DNA of 64,000 bases from Streptomyces sp. PsTaAH-137 (GCF_003259365.1 NZ_QLLY01000005.1:186001-250000), one strand, 5' to 3'; positions 51,493 through 60,568 are shown, counted from the stretch's first letter. Program-made: numbers and translations. The notes: generated from the sequence alone by a model not told the origin.

Positions 51493-53095
51493 TCTTTCCG
51501 GTGGGCGTGAGCGGCAGCTCGGCGACGACCTCGACGACGGCCGGGACCTTGTACGTGGCCATCGTCGCGGCCGCCCATTCCCGCAGTTCGCCGCCGGTGA
51601 GCGGGGAGCCGGGGGCGGTGCGCACGAACGCGTAGGGGCGCTCCCCGCTCGCGTCGTCGGGTACGGCGACGACCGCGGCGGCCAGCACGTCGGGGTGGTG
51701 CGCGAGCAGCGTCTCGACCTCGGTGGGGAAGACGCTCATGCCCTTCACCTTGATCATGTCCTTGTCGCGGCCGAGGTAGTGCAGGGCGCCCTCCTCGTCG
51801 AGGGCGCCGATGTCGCCGGTGTGCAGCCAGCCGTCGCGCAGCGCGCTCTCGGTGGCCTCGGGGGCGCGCCAGTAGCGGGTGAGCACGGACGGGCCGCGTA
51901 CGACGATCTCGCCGCGTTCGCCGAGCGGCAGCGGGGTGCCGGTGGCGAAGTCGACGACCATGAAGTCCGTGCCGGGGACGGGCAGTCCGCAGAAGACGGG
52001 GTCGCTCAGCAGGTCGTGGTCGGCGTCCTGGAAGCCGAGGGTGTTGGTGTCGCTGGTGTGCGTCTCCGTCATGCCGTACGAGGCCTCGCGCAGGACGCTG
52101 CGCGCGCCGACGGCCGCCTTCCAGCGGGCGCGCAGCGCCGGGGTGAGCTTGCGGATGAAGGAGACGGTGAGCGGGGCGGTGAGGGTGCTCAGGTCGCGGC
52201 GGGCGAGGTCGGGGTGGTCCAGGAGTTCCAGGTAGTTCTCGACGGTGCCGGCCATCGTGGTCGCGCCGTGCGTCTCGATGGCGCGCAGCACCTCGCCGGC
52301 GTCCCAGCGGGCGAGGAGGACGCTGGTGCCGCCGGAGACGAGCGGGGCGAGGATGCCGAGGTTCTCGCCCGCGATCCAGAAGACGGGCAGGAAGCAGACG
52401 GAGACGATGCCGCGCTCCTGCTCCGCGGCGTCGGGCATCCGGCCGTTGTCGATGGCGGTGGCCGTGTAGACCATGTGCCGCTGGGTGTGCTCGCAGCCCT
52501 TGGGCAGACCGGTGGTACCGCCGGTGTAGTTGAGGGCGGCGAGCGCGTCGAGGTCGTCGGCGATCGGCTCGTGGCGCGGGTGGGCCGTCGCGGCGGGCCA
52601 GTCGGCGTCGGCGAGCACGGTCCGTACGGGCGTCTCGTGCCGCACCTCGTCGAGGACCGGCACCAGCGCGTCCTGGGTGACGATCACCTCGGGCCCCGCG
52701 TCGCGGAGTTCGTGGCGCAGCTCGGCCGCGCGGAACATCGGGTTCACCGGTACGTGCACGGCGCCCAGCCGCAGCACGGCGAGCAGGGCGACGACGAACC
52801 GGGCGCCGTTGGGCAGGAAGACGCCGACGCGGTCGCCCGGCCGCACCCCTCGCGCGGTCAGCCAGCCCGCCAACCGGGCGGCGCGGTCGTCGAGTTCACG
52901 GTACGAGAGGGTCTCGTCGGCGGCGACGAGCGCGGGCCGCTCGGGCCGGAGCACGGCCCAGCGGGCGACATGGGCGGGCAGGGTCAGCTCGCCCGCGGGA
53001 TGGACGGTGGCGGCGGGCTGGCGCCCCTGGCGCGCCTTCGCCTGGCGGGCCCGGAGGTCGTCGAGGTACGCGTCGGTCGGTATGCCGGTGGACAA
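51440..53095 (-). CDS. Acyl-CoA ligase (AMP-forming)
   Basis: 551 residues from TTG 53093-53095 with GGAG 7 nt upstream. P-loop LNYTGGTTGLPKG, A5 SYGMTETHTSD, A7 GWLHTGDIG, A8 YLGRDKDMIKVKGMSVFP and catalytic Lys in LTPTGKIRKTEL. Activates a fatty or aromatic acid as CoA ester. Operon with the TetR gene (24-nt gap) and divergent from a biotin-dependent acyl-CoA carboxylase, which may use its product. Confidence 0.93.
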   Translation of the reverse strand: MSTGIPTDAYLDDLRARQAKARQGRQPAATVHPAGELTLPAHVARWAVLRPERPALVAADETLSYRELDDRAARLAGWLTARGVRPGDRVGVFLPNGARFVVALLAVLRLGAVHVPVNPMFRAAELRHELRDAGPEVIVTQDALVPVLDEVRHETPVRTVLADADWPAATAHPRHEPIADDLDALAALNYTGGTTGLPKGCEHTQRHMVYTATAIDNGRMPDAAEQERGIVSVCFLPVFWIAGENLGILAPLVSGGTSVLLARWDAGEVLRAIETHGATTMAGTVENYLELLDHPDLARRDLSTLTAPLTVSFIRKLTPALRARWKAAVGARSVLREASYGMTETHTSDTNTLGFQDADHDLLSDPVFCGLPVPGTDFMVVDFATGTPLPLGERGEIVVRGPSVLTRYWRAPEATESALRDGWLHTGDIGALDEEGALHYLGRDKDMIKVKGMSVFPTEVETLLAHHPDVLAAAVVAVPDDASGERPYAFVRTAPGSPLTGGELREWAAATMATYKVPAVVEVVAELPLTPTGKIRKTELTARASRTRPAP

Positions 53096-53119
53096 GGTGC
53101 GGCTCCCTGCTGTCGTTCG

Positions 53120-53764
53120 CTACTGCCGGTCGGGGGCTCCGATACCGAGGAGGTGCCGGTACATGGTGGTGACGTCGCGGACCGCCGCGTCGTACGAGGC
53201 CGGGCGCGCCGCCACCGTGCGGGCGAACTCCACGCTCATGCCGCCGACGGCACGGGAGAGGGTGAGCGGGTCGACGACCGGACGGGCCCGTCCCTCGGCC
53301 GCGACCCGGCGCACATAGCGGGCGGCGCGGCGCACCGGCCGTTCTCGGATCTCCTCCCACAGCGCCCGCACCTCGTCGTCGCCGCGCGCCTGCTGCTCCA
53401 GGAGGACGAGGAGCGGCAGATGGCGGGCGTAGGCGGCGATGAACGCGGCCGTCGACGCCTCGGCGACCGCCGCCACGTCGTCCGTGTCGACGCCCGGCAC
53501 GTCCTGCGCGGCGAGGAACGCGTCCCGCACCCGCCGCGCGAGCACCCGGAACACCTCGTCCTTCGACGCGAAGTACACGTAGAAGCCGGCCCGTGACACC
53601 TCGGCCTCCGCGGTGATGTCGGCGATGGTCGCGGGCCCGTACCCGAGCCGCCCGAACACCGCCTCCGCCGCGTCGAGGAGCCGGCCGCGGGCCGGTGCGT
53701 CCGTGCGGTCGCGGGCGGTGCGGGTCGCCCATTCCTGCGCTGCCTGCCGTCTGCGTGCTGCCAC
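53120..53764 (-). CDS. TetR/AcrR family repressor
   Basis: 214 residues from GTG 53762-53764, probably leaderless: TACTCT (read leftwards) lies 6 nt before it. N-terminal helix-turn-helix GPATIADITAEAEVSRAGFYVYFASKDEVF; helical ligand domain. Lies between the acyl-CoA ligase gene and the carboxylase gene; the 22-bp palindrome at 53777-53798 is its likely operator and overlaps the divergent promoters. Likely controlled by an acyl-CoA. Confidence 0.93.
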   Translation of the reverse strand: MAARRRQAAQEWATRTARDRTDAPARGRLLDAAEAVFGRLGYGPATIADITAEAEVSRAGFYVYFASKDEVFRVLARRVRDAFLAAQDVPGVDTDDVAAVAEASTAAFIAAYARHLPLLVLLEQQARGDDEVRALWEEIRERPVRRAARYVRRVAAEGRARPVVDPLTLSRAVGGMSVEFARTVAARPASYDAAVRDVTTMYRHLLGIGAPDRQ

Positions 53765-53776
53765 AGCGCCAGAGTA

Positions 53777-53798
53777 TTGACGTTGACGTCAGTGTCAA
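53777..53798. promoter_or_regulatory. TetR operator between ligase/TetR and carboxylase genes
   Basis: TTGAC-GT-TGACGTCA-GT-GTCAA: outer TTGAC/GTCAA and central TGACGTCA are perfect, only the two 2-bp joints break symmetry. It stands 12 bp from the TetR start and 46 bp from the carboxylase start. Confidence 0.72.
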
Positions 53799-53844
53799 TG
53801 AGCATGACGGAACCCGTCCACGCCGCTTCCTTCCGGAGGGTCCC

Positions 53845-56800
53845 ATGGGGTCTGCCGCTGTACTCGTCGCCAACCGGGGCGAGATCGCCGTCCGGGTGCT
53901 GCGCGCCGCCGCCGATCTCGGGCTGCGCGCGGTCGCCGTGCACGAGCCGGGGGACGACGCACATGTGCGGCGCGCGGACGAGGTGGTGGCGCTGCCCGCG
54001 GGCGGCTATCTGGACGCGGCGGAGCTGGTGGCCGCGGCCCGCCGGTCGGGCTGCGGGTATCTGCATCCGGGGTACGGGTTCCTGAGCGAGTCGGCGGAGC
54101 TGGCCCGGCGGTGTGGCGAGGCGGGCATCGTGTTCGTCGGGCCGTCGCCCCAGGCGCTGGAGCTGTTCGGGGACAAGGCGCGGGCCCGGGCGCTGGCCGT
54201 CGGGGCCGGGGTGCCGGTGCTGCCGGGCACGGACGGCGCGGCGACCCTGGAGCAGGCGCGGGCCCTGCTCGCGGACGGGCCGGTGATGGTGAAGGCGGTG
54301 GGCGGGGGCGGCGGCCGCGGGATGCGGGTCGTGCGGACCGTGGAGGAGCTTCCCGACGCCTGGGAGCGCTGCCGTTCGGAGGCCCGGCAGGGCTTCGGGC
54401 GGGACGAGTTGTACGCGGAGCGGCTGTGGGAGGGGGCCCGCCACATCGAGGTGCAGATCGTGGCGGACGGCGCGGGCGCGGTGGGGCATCTGTGGGAGCG
54501 GGACTGCAGCGCGCAGCGCCGCCATCAGAAGCTGGTGGAGATCGCTCCGGCGCCCGCGCTCGATCCGGCGCTGCGGGACCGGCTCCTGGACGCCGCGCTC
54601 GGCCTGGCCCGCGCCGCCCGCTATCAAGGGCTCGGCACGGTCGAATTCCTCGTCCAGGGCGAGGAGTTCGTGTTCATGGAGGCCAATCCGCGGCTCCAGG
54701 TGGAGCACACGGTGACGGAGGAGGTGACGGGGGTCGATCTCGTCGCGGCGCAGTTGCGCATCGCCGCGGGCGACACCCTCGCCGCTCTCGGGCTCGATGT
54801 GCCGCCGCCGGTCCGCGGGTTCGCGGTGCAGGTGCGGGTGAACGCGGAGGTGGCCGAGGCGGACGGCTCGGTGCGGGCGTCGGCCGGCCGGATCACCCGC
54901 TACGACGTGCCGACGGGCCCTGGGATCCGGGTCGACACGGCCGCGCGCACCGGCACGGAGATCGGGGCGCGCTACGACTCGCTGCTCGCGAAGGTCGTCG
55001 CGCACGCCCCGCGGGGCGGTTTCGAGGCCGCGTGCGCTCGGGCCGGGCGGGCTCTCGACGAGTTCGTGGTGGAGGGCGTACGGACCTCGATTCCCGTACT
55101 GGCCAACCTCCTTGAGCACCCGGGGTTCACCGCGGGCGGTGTCGACACGGGCTTCGTGCAGCGCCATCTGCCCGAGCTGGTGCCCGCCGGCCCGCCGCCG
55201 GACACGGGTGTCGCGGAGCCGGGCACGACCACGGCGCCGATGAGCGGCACGGTCACCTCCATCGAGGTGGAGCCGGGTCAACTCGTCACGGACGGAACGG
55301 TGTTGCTGGTCCTGGAAGCGATGAAGATGGAACACGTCGTGCGCGCGGAGCGGTCCGGGGTCGTCCGGGCCGTGCGGGCGGAGGTCGGGGACACCGTCAC
55401 GGAGGGCGCCGAACTGGTGCTCCTGGACGTAACGGAGGACGGGCCCGGGCAGCGGGAGGCGGCGGCCGACCTCGACCCCGACGCGATCCGGCCCGACCTC
55501 GCGCAGGCGCGGGCGCGGCACGCGTTCGGGCTCGACGAGAACCGGCCCGAGGCCGTCGCCAAGCGGCACGCGACCGGGCGGCGCACCGCCCGCGAGAACA
55601 TCGAGGAGCTGTGCGACCCGGGCTCGTTCACCGAGTTCGGGGCGCTCGCCGTGGCGGCCCAGCGGCAGCGCCGGCCGCTGGAGGAGCTGATCCGCACGAC
55701 GCCCGCCGACGGCATGGTCACCGGCACCGCCCGGATCGGCGGCACGGCCGCCGTCGTCATGTCGTACGACTACACGGTGCTCGCCGGGACCCAGGGCCAC
55801 AACAACCACCGCAAGACCGACCGGATGCTCCAGATCGCCGAGGAGCGCGGGCTGCCCGTCGTGCTGTTCGCGGAGGGCGGGGGCGGGCGGCCCGGCGACA
55901 CCGACACCACCGTCGTGGCGGGTCTGAACGTGCCGACGTTCCAGCGGATGGCGCGGCTCAGCGGCCGGGTGCCGCTGATCGGTATCGCGTCGGGCCGCTG
56001 CTTCGCGGGCAACGCGGCGCTGCTCGGCTGCTGCGACGTGGTGATCGCGACGCCGGAGGCGAACATCGGCATGGGCGGCCCCGCCATGATCGAGGGCGGC
56101 GGGCTCGGGGTGTACCGGCCGGAGGAGATCGGGCCGCTGTCGGTGCAGGTGCCGAACGGCGTGGTGGACCTGCCGGTCGCCGACGAGGCGGAGGCGGTGC
56201 GCGCGGCCCGCGCCTATCTCTCGTACGTCCAGGGCGCCCAGGTCGACTGGGAGGCACCGGACCAGCGGATGCTGCGGCATGCCGTACCCGAGAACCGGCG
56301 GCGCGCCTACGACATCCGGGCCGCGATCGACGGGCTCGCCGACACGGGGTCCGTCCTCGAACTGCGGCGCGGGTTCGGTGCCGGGATCATCACGGCGCTG
56401 GTGCGCGTCGAGGGCCGGCCGCTCGGGCTGATCGCCAACAACCCGGCCCACCTCGGCGGGGCGATCGACCGGGACGCCGCCGACAAGGCCGCGCGGTTCC
56501 TGCGCCAGTGCGAGGCGTCCGGGCTGCCGGTGCTCTCGCTCTGCGACACCCCGGGGTTCATGGTCGGCCCGGACGCCGAACGCACGGCGACGGTACGGCA
56601 GTTCGCGGACCTCTTCGTCGCGGGCGCGCGGCTCACGGTGCCGCTGGTCTGCCTCGTGCTGCGCAAGGCGTACGGGCTCGGCGCCATGGCCATGATGGGC
56701 GGTTCGACCCAGGCGCCGGTCGCCACGGCGGCCTGGCCGAGCGGGGAGTTCGGCGGCATGGGACTGGAGGGCGCGGTGCGGCTCGGCTACCGGCGGGAGC

Positions 56801-56967
56801 TGGCCGCCATCGCCGACCCGGCCGAGCGGGAGCGGGCCTTCGAGGCGCGCGTCGCCGAGCTGTACGAGCACGGCAGGGCGGTGAACGCGGCCGCCGCGCT
56901 GGAGATCGACACGGTCATCGACCCCGAGCGGTCCCGGAGTTGGCTTCTTTCCGCTCTCGACACCTGA
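53845..56967 (+). CDS. Single-chain acyl-CoA carboxylase (BC-BCCP-CT fusion)
   Basis: 1040 residues from ATG 53845 with GGAGG 5 nt upstream. Biotin carboxylase 1-440 (VLVANRGEIAVRVLRAA; VKAVGGGGGRGMRVV; EFVFMEANPRLQVEHTVTEE), biotin carrier 460-540 with biotinyl Lys494 (VLEAMKMEH), carboxyltransferase 590-1035 (TARENIEELCDPGSFTEFG; GYRRE; GAMAMMGGS). Fusion in one chain is the layout of the long-chain acyl-CoA carboxylase (LCC) described from Mycobacterium. Carboxylates an acyl-CoA, giving alkylmalonyl-CoA; acceptor length unknown. Divergent from acyl-CoA ligase and TetR genes. Streptomyces normally uses separate AccA/AccB subunits, so this one is additional. Confidence 0.93.
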   Translation: MGSAAVLVANRGEIAVRVLRAAADLGLRAVAVHEPGDDAHVRRADEVVALPAGGYLDAAELVAAARRSGCGYLHPGYGFLSESAELARRCGEAGIVFVGPSPQALELFGDKARARALAVGAGVPVLPGTDGAATLEQARALLADGPVMVKAVGGGGGRGMRVVRTVEELPDAWERCRSEARQGFGRDELYAERLWEGARHIEVQIVADGAGAVGHLWERDCSAQRRHQKLVEIAPAPALDPALRDRLLDAALGLARAARYQGLGTVEFLVQGEEFVFMEANPRLQVEHTVTEEVTGVDLVAAQLRIAAGDTLAALGLDVPPPVRGFAVQVRVNAEVAEADGSVRASAGRITRYDVPTGPGIRVDTAARTGTEIGARYDSLLAKVVAHAPRGGFEAACARAGRALDEFVVEGVRTSIPVLANLLEHPGFTAGGVDTGFVQRHLPELVPAGPPPDTGVAEPGTTTAPMSGTVTSIEVEPGQLVTDGTVLLVLEAMKMEHVVRAERSGVVRAVRAEVGDTVTEGAELVLLDVTEDGPGQREAAADLDPDAIRPDLAQARARHAFGLDENRPEAVAKRHATGRRTARENIEELCDPGSFTEFGALAVAAQRQRRPLEELIRTTPADGMVTGTARIGGTAAVVMSYDYTVLAGTQGHNNHRKTDRMLQIAEERGLPVVLFAEGGGGRPGDTDTTVVAGLNVPTFQRMARLSGRVPLIGIASGRCFAGNAALLGCCDVVIATPEANIGMGGPAMIEGGGLGVYRPEEIGPLSVQVPNGVVDLPVADEAEAVRAARAYLSYVQGAQVDWEAPDQRMLRHAVPENRRRAYDIRAAIDGLADTGSVLELRRGFGAGIITALVRVEGRPLGLIANNPAHLGGAIDRDAADKAARFLRQCEASGLPVLSLCDTPGFMVGPDAERTATVRQFADLFVAGARLTVPLVCLVLRKAYGLGAMAMMGGSTQAPVATAAWPSGEFGGMGLEGAVRLGYRRELAAIADPAERERAFEARVAELYEHGRAVNAAAALEIDTVIDPERSRSWLLSALDT

Positions 56968-57013
56968 GCACCCCGGCTATCATCTGCGCCGGAAGAGGGG
57001 GGCTTCGACGATC

Positions 57014-58000
57014 ATGCGAATCAGTGTGGTGGATGTCGGTTCGAACACGGTGCGGCTGGCCATCGCGGACGCCAGGGACGGGGCTCCGCTGCCGGTGCAC
57101 ACGGCCAAGCGGCGGCTGCGGCTGTCCGAGGAGGTCGACGGTGACCGGCGGCTCAGGCCGCGTGCCGTGCGGCGCATCGTGGACGCGGTCGCGGAGGCGT
57201 GCGCGGAGGCCGAGCGGTGGGGCAGCGACGAGCCGTTCGTGTTCGCCACGGCCATCGTCCGCGACGCGCCCAACCGGGACGAGATCCTGGACGCCGTCGA
57301 GCAGGGCGCCGGGGTACGGGTCCGGGTGCTGCCCGGCGAGGTGGAGGCCGAGCTGACCTTCCTCGCGGCGCGGCGCTGGATGGGCTGGCGCGCGGGTCCG
57401 CTCGGGGTGCTCGACATCGGGGGCGGTTCCCTCGAAGTCGCCTTCGGCCGGGGGCGGCTGCCGGACTTCGCGGTGTCGCTGCCGCTCGGGGCGCGGCGGC
57501 TGACCCGTGAGCATCTGCACGATGCCGAGGTGCCCGGCGAGGAGGAGTTGCGGGCGCTGCGGCGCCATGTGCGGCATCAGCTCCGGGATGTCGCGGCCCG
57601 GATCCGCTGGGAAGGGCCCATCACGGCCGCCGCCACGTCGCGGACGTTCACTCAGCTGGCCCGTCTGTGCGGGGCCCCTCCGGGGAGGCATGGGCCCTTT
57701 GTGCGGCGGGAGTTGTATCGGGACTCCCTGCGCGGGGCGGTGACCGATCTCGCCTCGCTGCCCGTGGCGCGGCGCGCCGAGCTGCCGGGTATCTCGGCGC
57801 CTCGGGCCGCTCAGGCGCTGGCCGGGGCGCTTGTGGGGCATACCGCGATGAAGCTGATGGGGATTCGCCGGCTCACGATCTGCCCGTGGGCGATCCGGGA
57901 GGGGATTCTGTTGCGGCGCATCGAGGGGGACAGCGCGTGGTGGGCCGATCCCGGGGCGCCCACGGCGCCCCGAGTCCTCCGGGTAGCCGGCCAACGCTGA
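57014..58000 (+). CDS. Ppx/GppA-family exopolyphosphatase/pppGpp phosphatase
   Basis: 328 residues. ASKHA-type fold with phosphate loops DVGSNTVRLAIAD at the start and LDIGGGSLEVAFG in the middle, plus the third LGARRLTREHL. Hydrolyses polyphosphate or pppGpp. The short (about 300-residue) length with no C-terminal HD-type domain is usual for actinobacterial Ppx. GGAAGAGGGGGG precedes ATG 57014 at long spacing. TATCAT at 56975-56980 is a possible -10 box, so it need not be read from the carboxylase promoter. Confidence 0.9.
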   Translation: MRISVVDVGSNTVRLAIADARDGAPLPVHTAKRRLRLSEEVDGDRRLRPRAVRRIVDAVAEACAEAERWGSDEPFVFATAIVRDAPNRDEILDAVEQGAGVRVRVLPGEVEAELTFLAARRWMGWRAGPLGVLDIGGGSLEVAFGRGRLPDFAVSLPLGARRLTREHLHDAEVPGEEELRALRRHVRHQLRDVAARIRWEGPITAAATSRTFTQLARLCGAPPGRHGPFVRRELYRDSLRGAVTDLASLPVARRAELPGISAPRAAQALAGALVGHTAMKLMGIRRLTICPWAIREGILLRRIEGDSAWWADPGAPTAPRVLRVAGQR

Positions 58001-58400
58001 TCCGCCCGCCTGCCGCGTACCCCGGGTCGTTCGTCGAGCGCGGCCCGGTGGCCGCTTCCCGCGCAGTTCCCCGCGCCCCTGGGTCGTTTCTTCGAGCGCG
58101 CCACCGTCGTGGCTGGTCGCGCAGTTCCCCGCGCCCCTGGGTCGTTCTTCGGGCGCGGCCCGGTGGCCGCTTCTCGCGCAGTTCCCCGCGCCCCTGAGAT
58201 GCGCACTTCGTGCGCCATCTCATCAAAGAGGCGCGCCGCCGCTGCCCCCTATCGGGAGGCGCGCGGAGCGCAGCCTCAAGGGGAGGCTGCGCGAAGCGCC
58301 TGCCTCAGGGGCGCGGGGAACTGCGCGAGAAGCCCCACCGGCCGTCAGCCGATGACGAAACGCATGTCTTCAGGGGCGCGGGGAACTGCGCGAACGGCGG
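58001..58400. repeat. Repeat block: three tandem and two inverted copies of a 21-bp element
   Basis: 400 bp without a gene. Core begins GCGCAGTTCC and ends CGCGCCCCTG. Direct copies: 58061-58081, 58119-58139, 58176-58196, in 57-58 bp tandem units (58027-58198) that also share TCGTTC...GCGCGGCCCGGTGGCCGC in copies 1 and 3. Inverted copies: 58306-58326 and 58371-58391. Head-on pairs could form long RNA or DNA hairpins. It lies between convergent genes (Ppx and LLM), where it may end transcription from both sides. One further copy is at 17953. Confidence 0.85.
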
Positions 58401-59447
58401 TCAACCCACCTCGTGGACCAGGGCAATGGCGCGGCCCAGCGTGTCGAGGCGGGCGGTCAGCGAGTCGCCCGCCGGGTACAGGCGCACGGTGTCCACCCCG
58501 GCGTCCCGCCACACCTTCAAACGGGCCCGCACCATCTCCTCCGTGCCGATGAGCGTCGTCGCCAGCACCATGTCGTCGGTGATCAAGGCGGCGGCGCCGT
58601 CACGGTCCCCGGCCTGCCATCGGTCACGCACCAGCGCCGCGACCTCCCCCCACCCCTGCCTGCTGTACGCCTGGTTGTAGAAGTTGGTCGAGGCGGAGCC
58701 CATGCCGCCGAGGCTGAAGGCGAGTTCCTTCTTGCGGCTCGCGACGATGGCCCGCAGGGATTCCTCGTCCTCGGCGAAGTCGACCTCGGCGCCCTGGCAG
58801 ATGTCCAGGTCGGCACGGGAGCGCCCCGCGAGGGCAAGCCCGGCGTCCAGGTGGTCGAAGTAGGCCTCCTTGGCGCCCTCGGGAACAAAACTCGTCCCCA
58901 GCCACCCGTCCGCCACCTCCCCGGTCAGCCGCAGCATCTTCGGCGACAACGTGGCCAGGTAGATGGGGATTTCGTGCTCGGCCCGCATCGAGAGGCGCAT
59001 CGGCCGGGCATCCCCGCCCGGCAGCGGAAGCGTGAACTCCCGGCCGTCGTAGGCGATCTTCTCCCCGCTCGCCGCAAGCCGCACGATCTCGACCGTCTCC
59101 CGCATCCGGGCCAGCGGCCGTGCGAACGGCACCCCGTGCAGTCCCTCGATGACCTGCGGCCCCGACGGGCCGAGGCCGAGCAGGAAACGGCCCTCGGAGA
59201 GGTTCGACAGGGTGATCGCCGCCCGCGCGATGGCGGCCGGGGTGCGGGTGGCGAGCTGGATGATGCCGGAGCCGAGCAGCATGCGCTCGGTACGGGCCGC
59301 CAAGTAGCCCAGCGGGGACGGCGCTTCGGAGCCCCACGCCTCGGCGACCCAGCAGATGTCCATGCCGAGCTTCTCGGCCTCGGTCACGAAGTCGACCGTC
59401 TCGCGCCAGTTCCCGCCGGACGCCTCGATCGTCGTAGAGGTACGCAT
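58401..59447 (-). CDS. LLM-class F420-dependent oxidoreductase
   Basis: 348 residues from ATG 59445-59447. Luciferase-like TIM barrel: WRETVDFVTEAEKLGMDICWVAEAWG, LAARTERMLLGSGIIQLATR, TLSNLSEGRFLLGLGPSGPQVIEGLHG, and the C-terminal VDTVRLYPAGDSL. Substrate not known; F420H2-dependent reductases and oxidases in actinobacteria act on lipids, antibiotics and xenobiotics. ATG overlaps the upstream SRPBCC stop in TGATG, so translation is coupled. Confidence 0.9.
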   Translation of the reverse strand: MRTSTTIEASGGNWRETVDFVTEAEKLGMDICWVAEAWGSEAPSPLGYLAARTERMLLGSGIIQLATRTPAAIARAAITLSNLSEGRFLLGLGPSGPQVIEGLHGVPFARPLARMRETVEIVRLAASGEKIAYDGREFTLPLPGGDARPMRLSMRAEHEIPIYLATLSPKMLRLTGEVADGWLGTSFVPEGAKEAYFDHLDAGLALAGRSRADLDICQGAEVDFAEDEESLRAIVASRKKELAFSLGGMGSASTNFYNQAYSRQGWGEVAALVRDRWQAGDRDGAAALITDDMVLATTLIGTEEMVRARLKVWRDAGVDTVRLYPAGDSLTARLDTLGRAIALVHEVG

Positions 59448-59968
59448 CAGCGGGTCCCGGCCCCCTCGGCGAGGGACTTGAGCCCGTCGAGCGTGGCAGC
59501 CATGGCGCGCTCCAGCTCGTTGAGCCGCACGTGGACGATCTTCTGCTCCTTGTCGGGCATCCGGTCGATCGCGTACGAGAGTCCGGAGCGGCCGGGGCCG
59601 AGCTGGACCCACTGGGTCAGGCCCGTGGACCCGTCGTCCTGCGCGTCGAGCGTGAAGCGCCAGACGGCGCTGGGGAGTTCGGGGTCGGACACGGCCCAGG
59701 CGAACACCCGGCAGGGCGCGCACTCGACGACGTACGACGTGGTCTCCCAGTCGCCGAAGGACGGGTGCCGGTTGCGGCCGAGGAACCGCGCGCCGGCCTC
59801 GGGTCCGCCCGCCTCCGCCAGCCACTCGGTGGCCTGCAGCTCGTCGCTCAGGCGTGGCATGAGGCCGATGTCCGTGACCAGCTCCCACACCCGCTCCGGC
59901 GGTGCCGCGATCCCGCGCCGCACCTCGACCGTCGGGGTGTCCGCGTAGCGCGCACCCGTCCACTCCAT
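59447..59968 (-). CDS. SRPBCC (START-like) family protein
   Basis: 173 residues from ATG 59966-59968 with GAGAGAGG 8 nt upstream. Polyketide-cyclase/START fold: VEVRRGIAAPPERVWELVTD, MPRLSDELQATEWL, VVECAPCRVFAWAVSDPE, STGLTQWVQLGPGRS. Binds a hydrophobic ligand; may hold the substrate for the F420-type enzyme translated directly after it. HxlR regulator gene stands 102 bp upstream in the same direction. Confidence 0.87.
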   Translation of the reverse strand: MEWTGARYADTPTVEVRRGIAAPPERVWELVTDIGLMPRLSDELQATEWLAEAGGPEAGARFLGRNRHPSFGDWETTSYVVECAPCRVFAWAVSDPELPSAVWRFTLDAQDDGSTGLTQWVQLGPGRSGLSYAIDRMPDKEQKIVHVRLNELERAMAATLDGLKSLAEGAGTR

Positions 59969-60070
59969 GGTGACCACCTCTCTCGGTTCTGACCTTGAGA
60001 GTTTCGTAGATGGACTCACTCCGTCAAGAGAACTGCGTGAAGAGGAACGGGCCGGTCGGCCGCGGGTCGT

Positions 60071-60568
60071 TCAGCGGGTGAAGCGGGCCGCGATGTCCGG
60101 GCGCTTGGCCAGTCGCTCCGGGTAGCCGGGGCCCATGCGGGGGCGGGTGTCGGCGGCCGTCATCGGCTCGCCGCAGCCGCCGCACACCACCGCGGCCTCC
60201 GCGACCTGCCCGCACCGGTCGTGCTCGAAGACGACGGGCGCCCCCTCCTCGCCGGACAGCCAGCGGTTGCCCCACGCGTTCATGGCGGCGAGGACTCCGA
60301 AGAAGTCGCGGCCCTTGTCGGTGAGGACGTAGTCGTGGCGGACCGGCGCCGTCTCGTAGGCCCGCTTCTCCATCAGCCCTTCGTCGACCAGGCGGCGCAG
60401 ACGCTCGGCGAGGGTGGTGCGGGCGATGCCGAGTTCCTGCTGGAAGACGTCGAAGCGCGTGATCCCGTAGAAGGCCTCGCGCAGCACGAGCGGCGTCCAC
60501 CAGTCGCCCAGGAGGTCCATGGTGCGGGCGATGGAGCAGGGCCAGTCGGCAAAGGAAGTGCGCCTCAT
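60071..60568 (-). CDS. HxlR-family regulator
   Basis: 165 residues. Winged helix typical of HxlR: CSIARTMDLLGDWWTPLVLR, EAFYGITRFDVFQQELGIAR, TTLAERLRRLVDEGLMEKRAY. The C-terminal tail has a Cys group (DRCGQVAEAAVVCGGCGEPM; C-x10-C-x2-C) that could bind metal or sense thiol oxidation. ATG 60566-60568 follows a TATCCT box by 6 nt (leftward), so the mRNA is probably leaderless. Likely controls the downstream SRPBCC/LLM pair. Confidence 0.92.
   Translation of the reverse strand: MRRTSFADWPCSIARTMDLLGDWWTPLVLREAFYGITRFDVFQQELGIARTTLAERLRRLVDEGLMEKRAYETAPVRHDYVLTDKGRDFFGVLAAMNAWGNRWLSGEEGAPVVFEHDRCGQVAEAAVVCGGCGEPMTAADTRPRMGPGYPERLAKRPDIAARFTR

Noticed and set aside
53236..56871. 1211-codon open frame antisense to the carboxylase gene
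   Set aside because: No domain, and the sense strand encodes a complete biotin carboxylase/carboxyltransferase.
58020..58400. CRISPR array
   Set aside because: The tandem units are only three, the spacers are themselves similar, and copies occur in both orientations; no cas gene is present.
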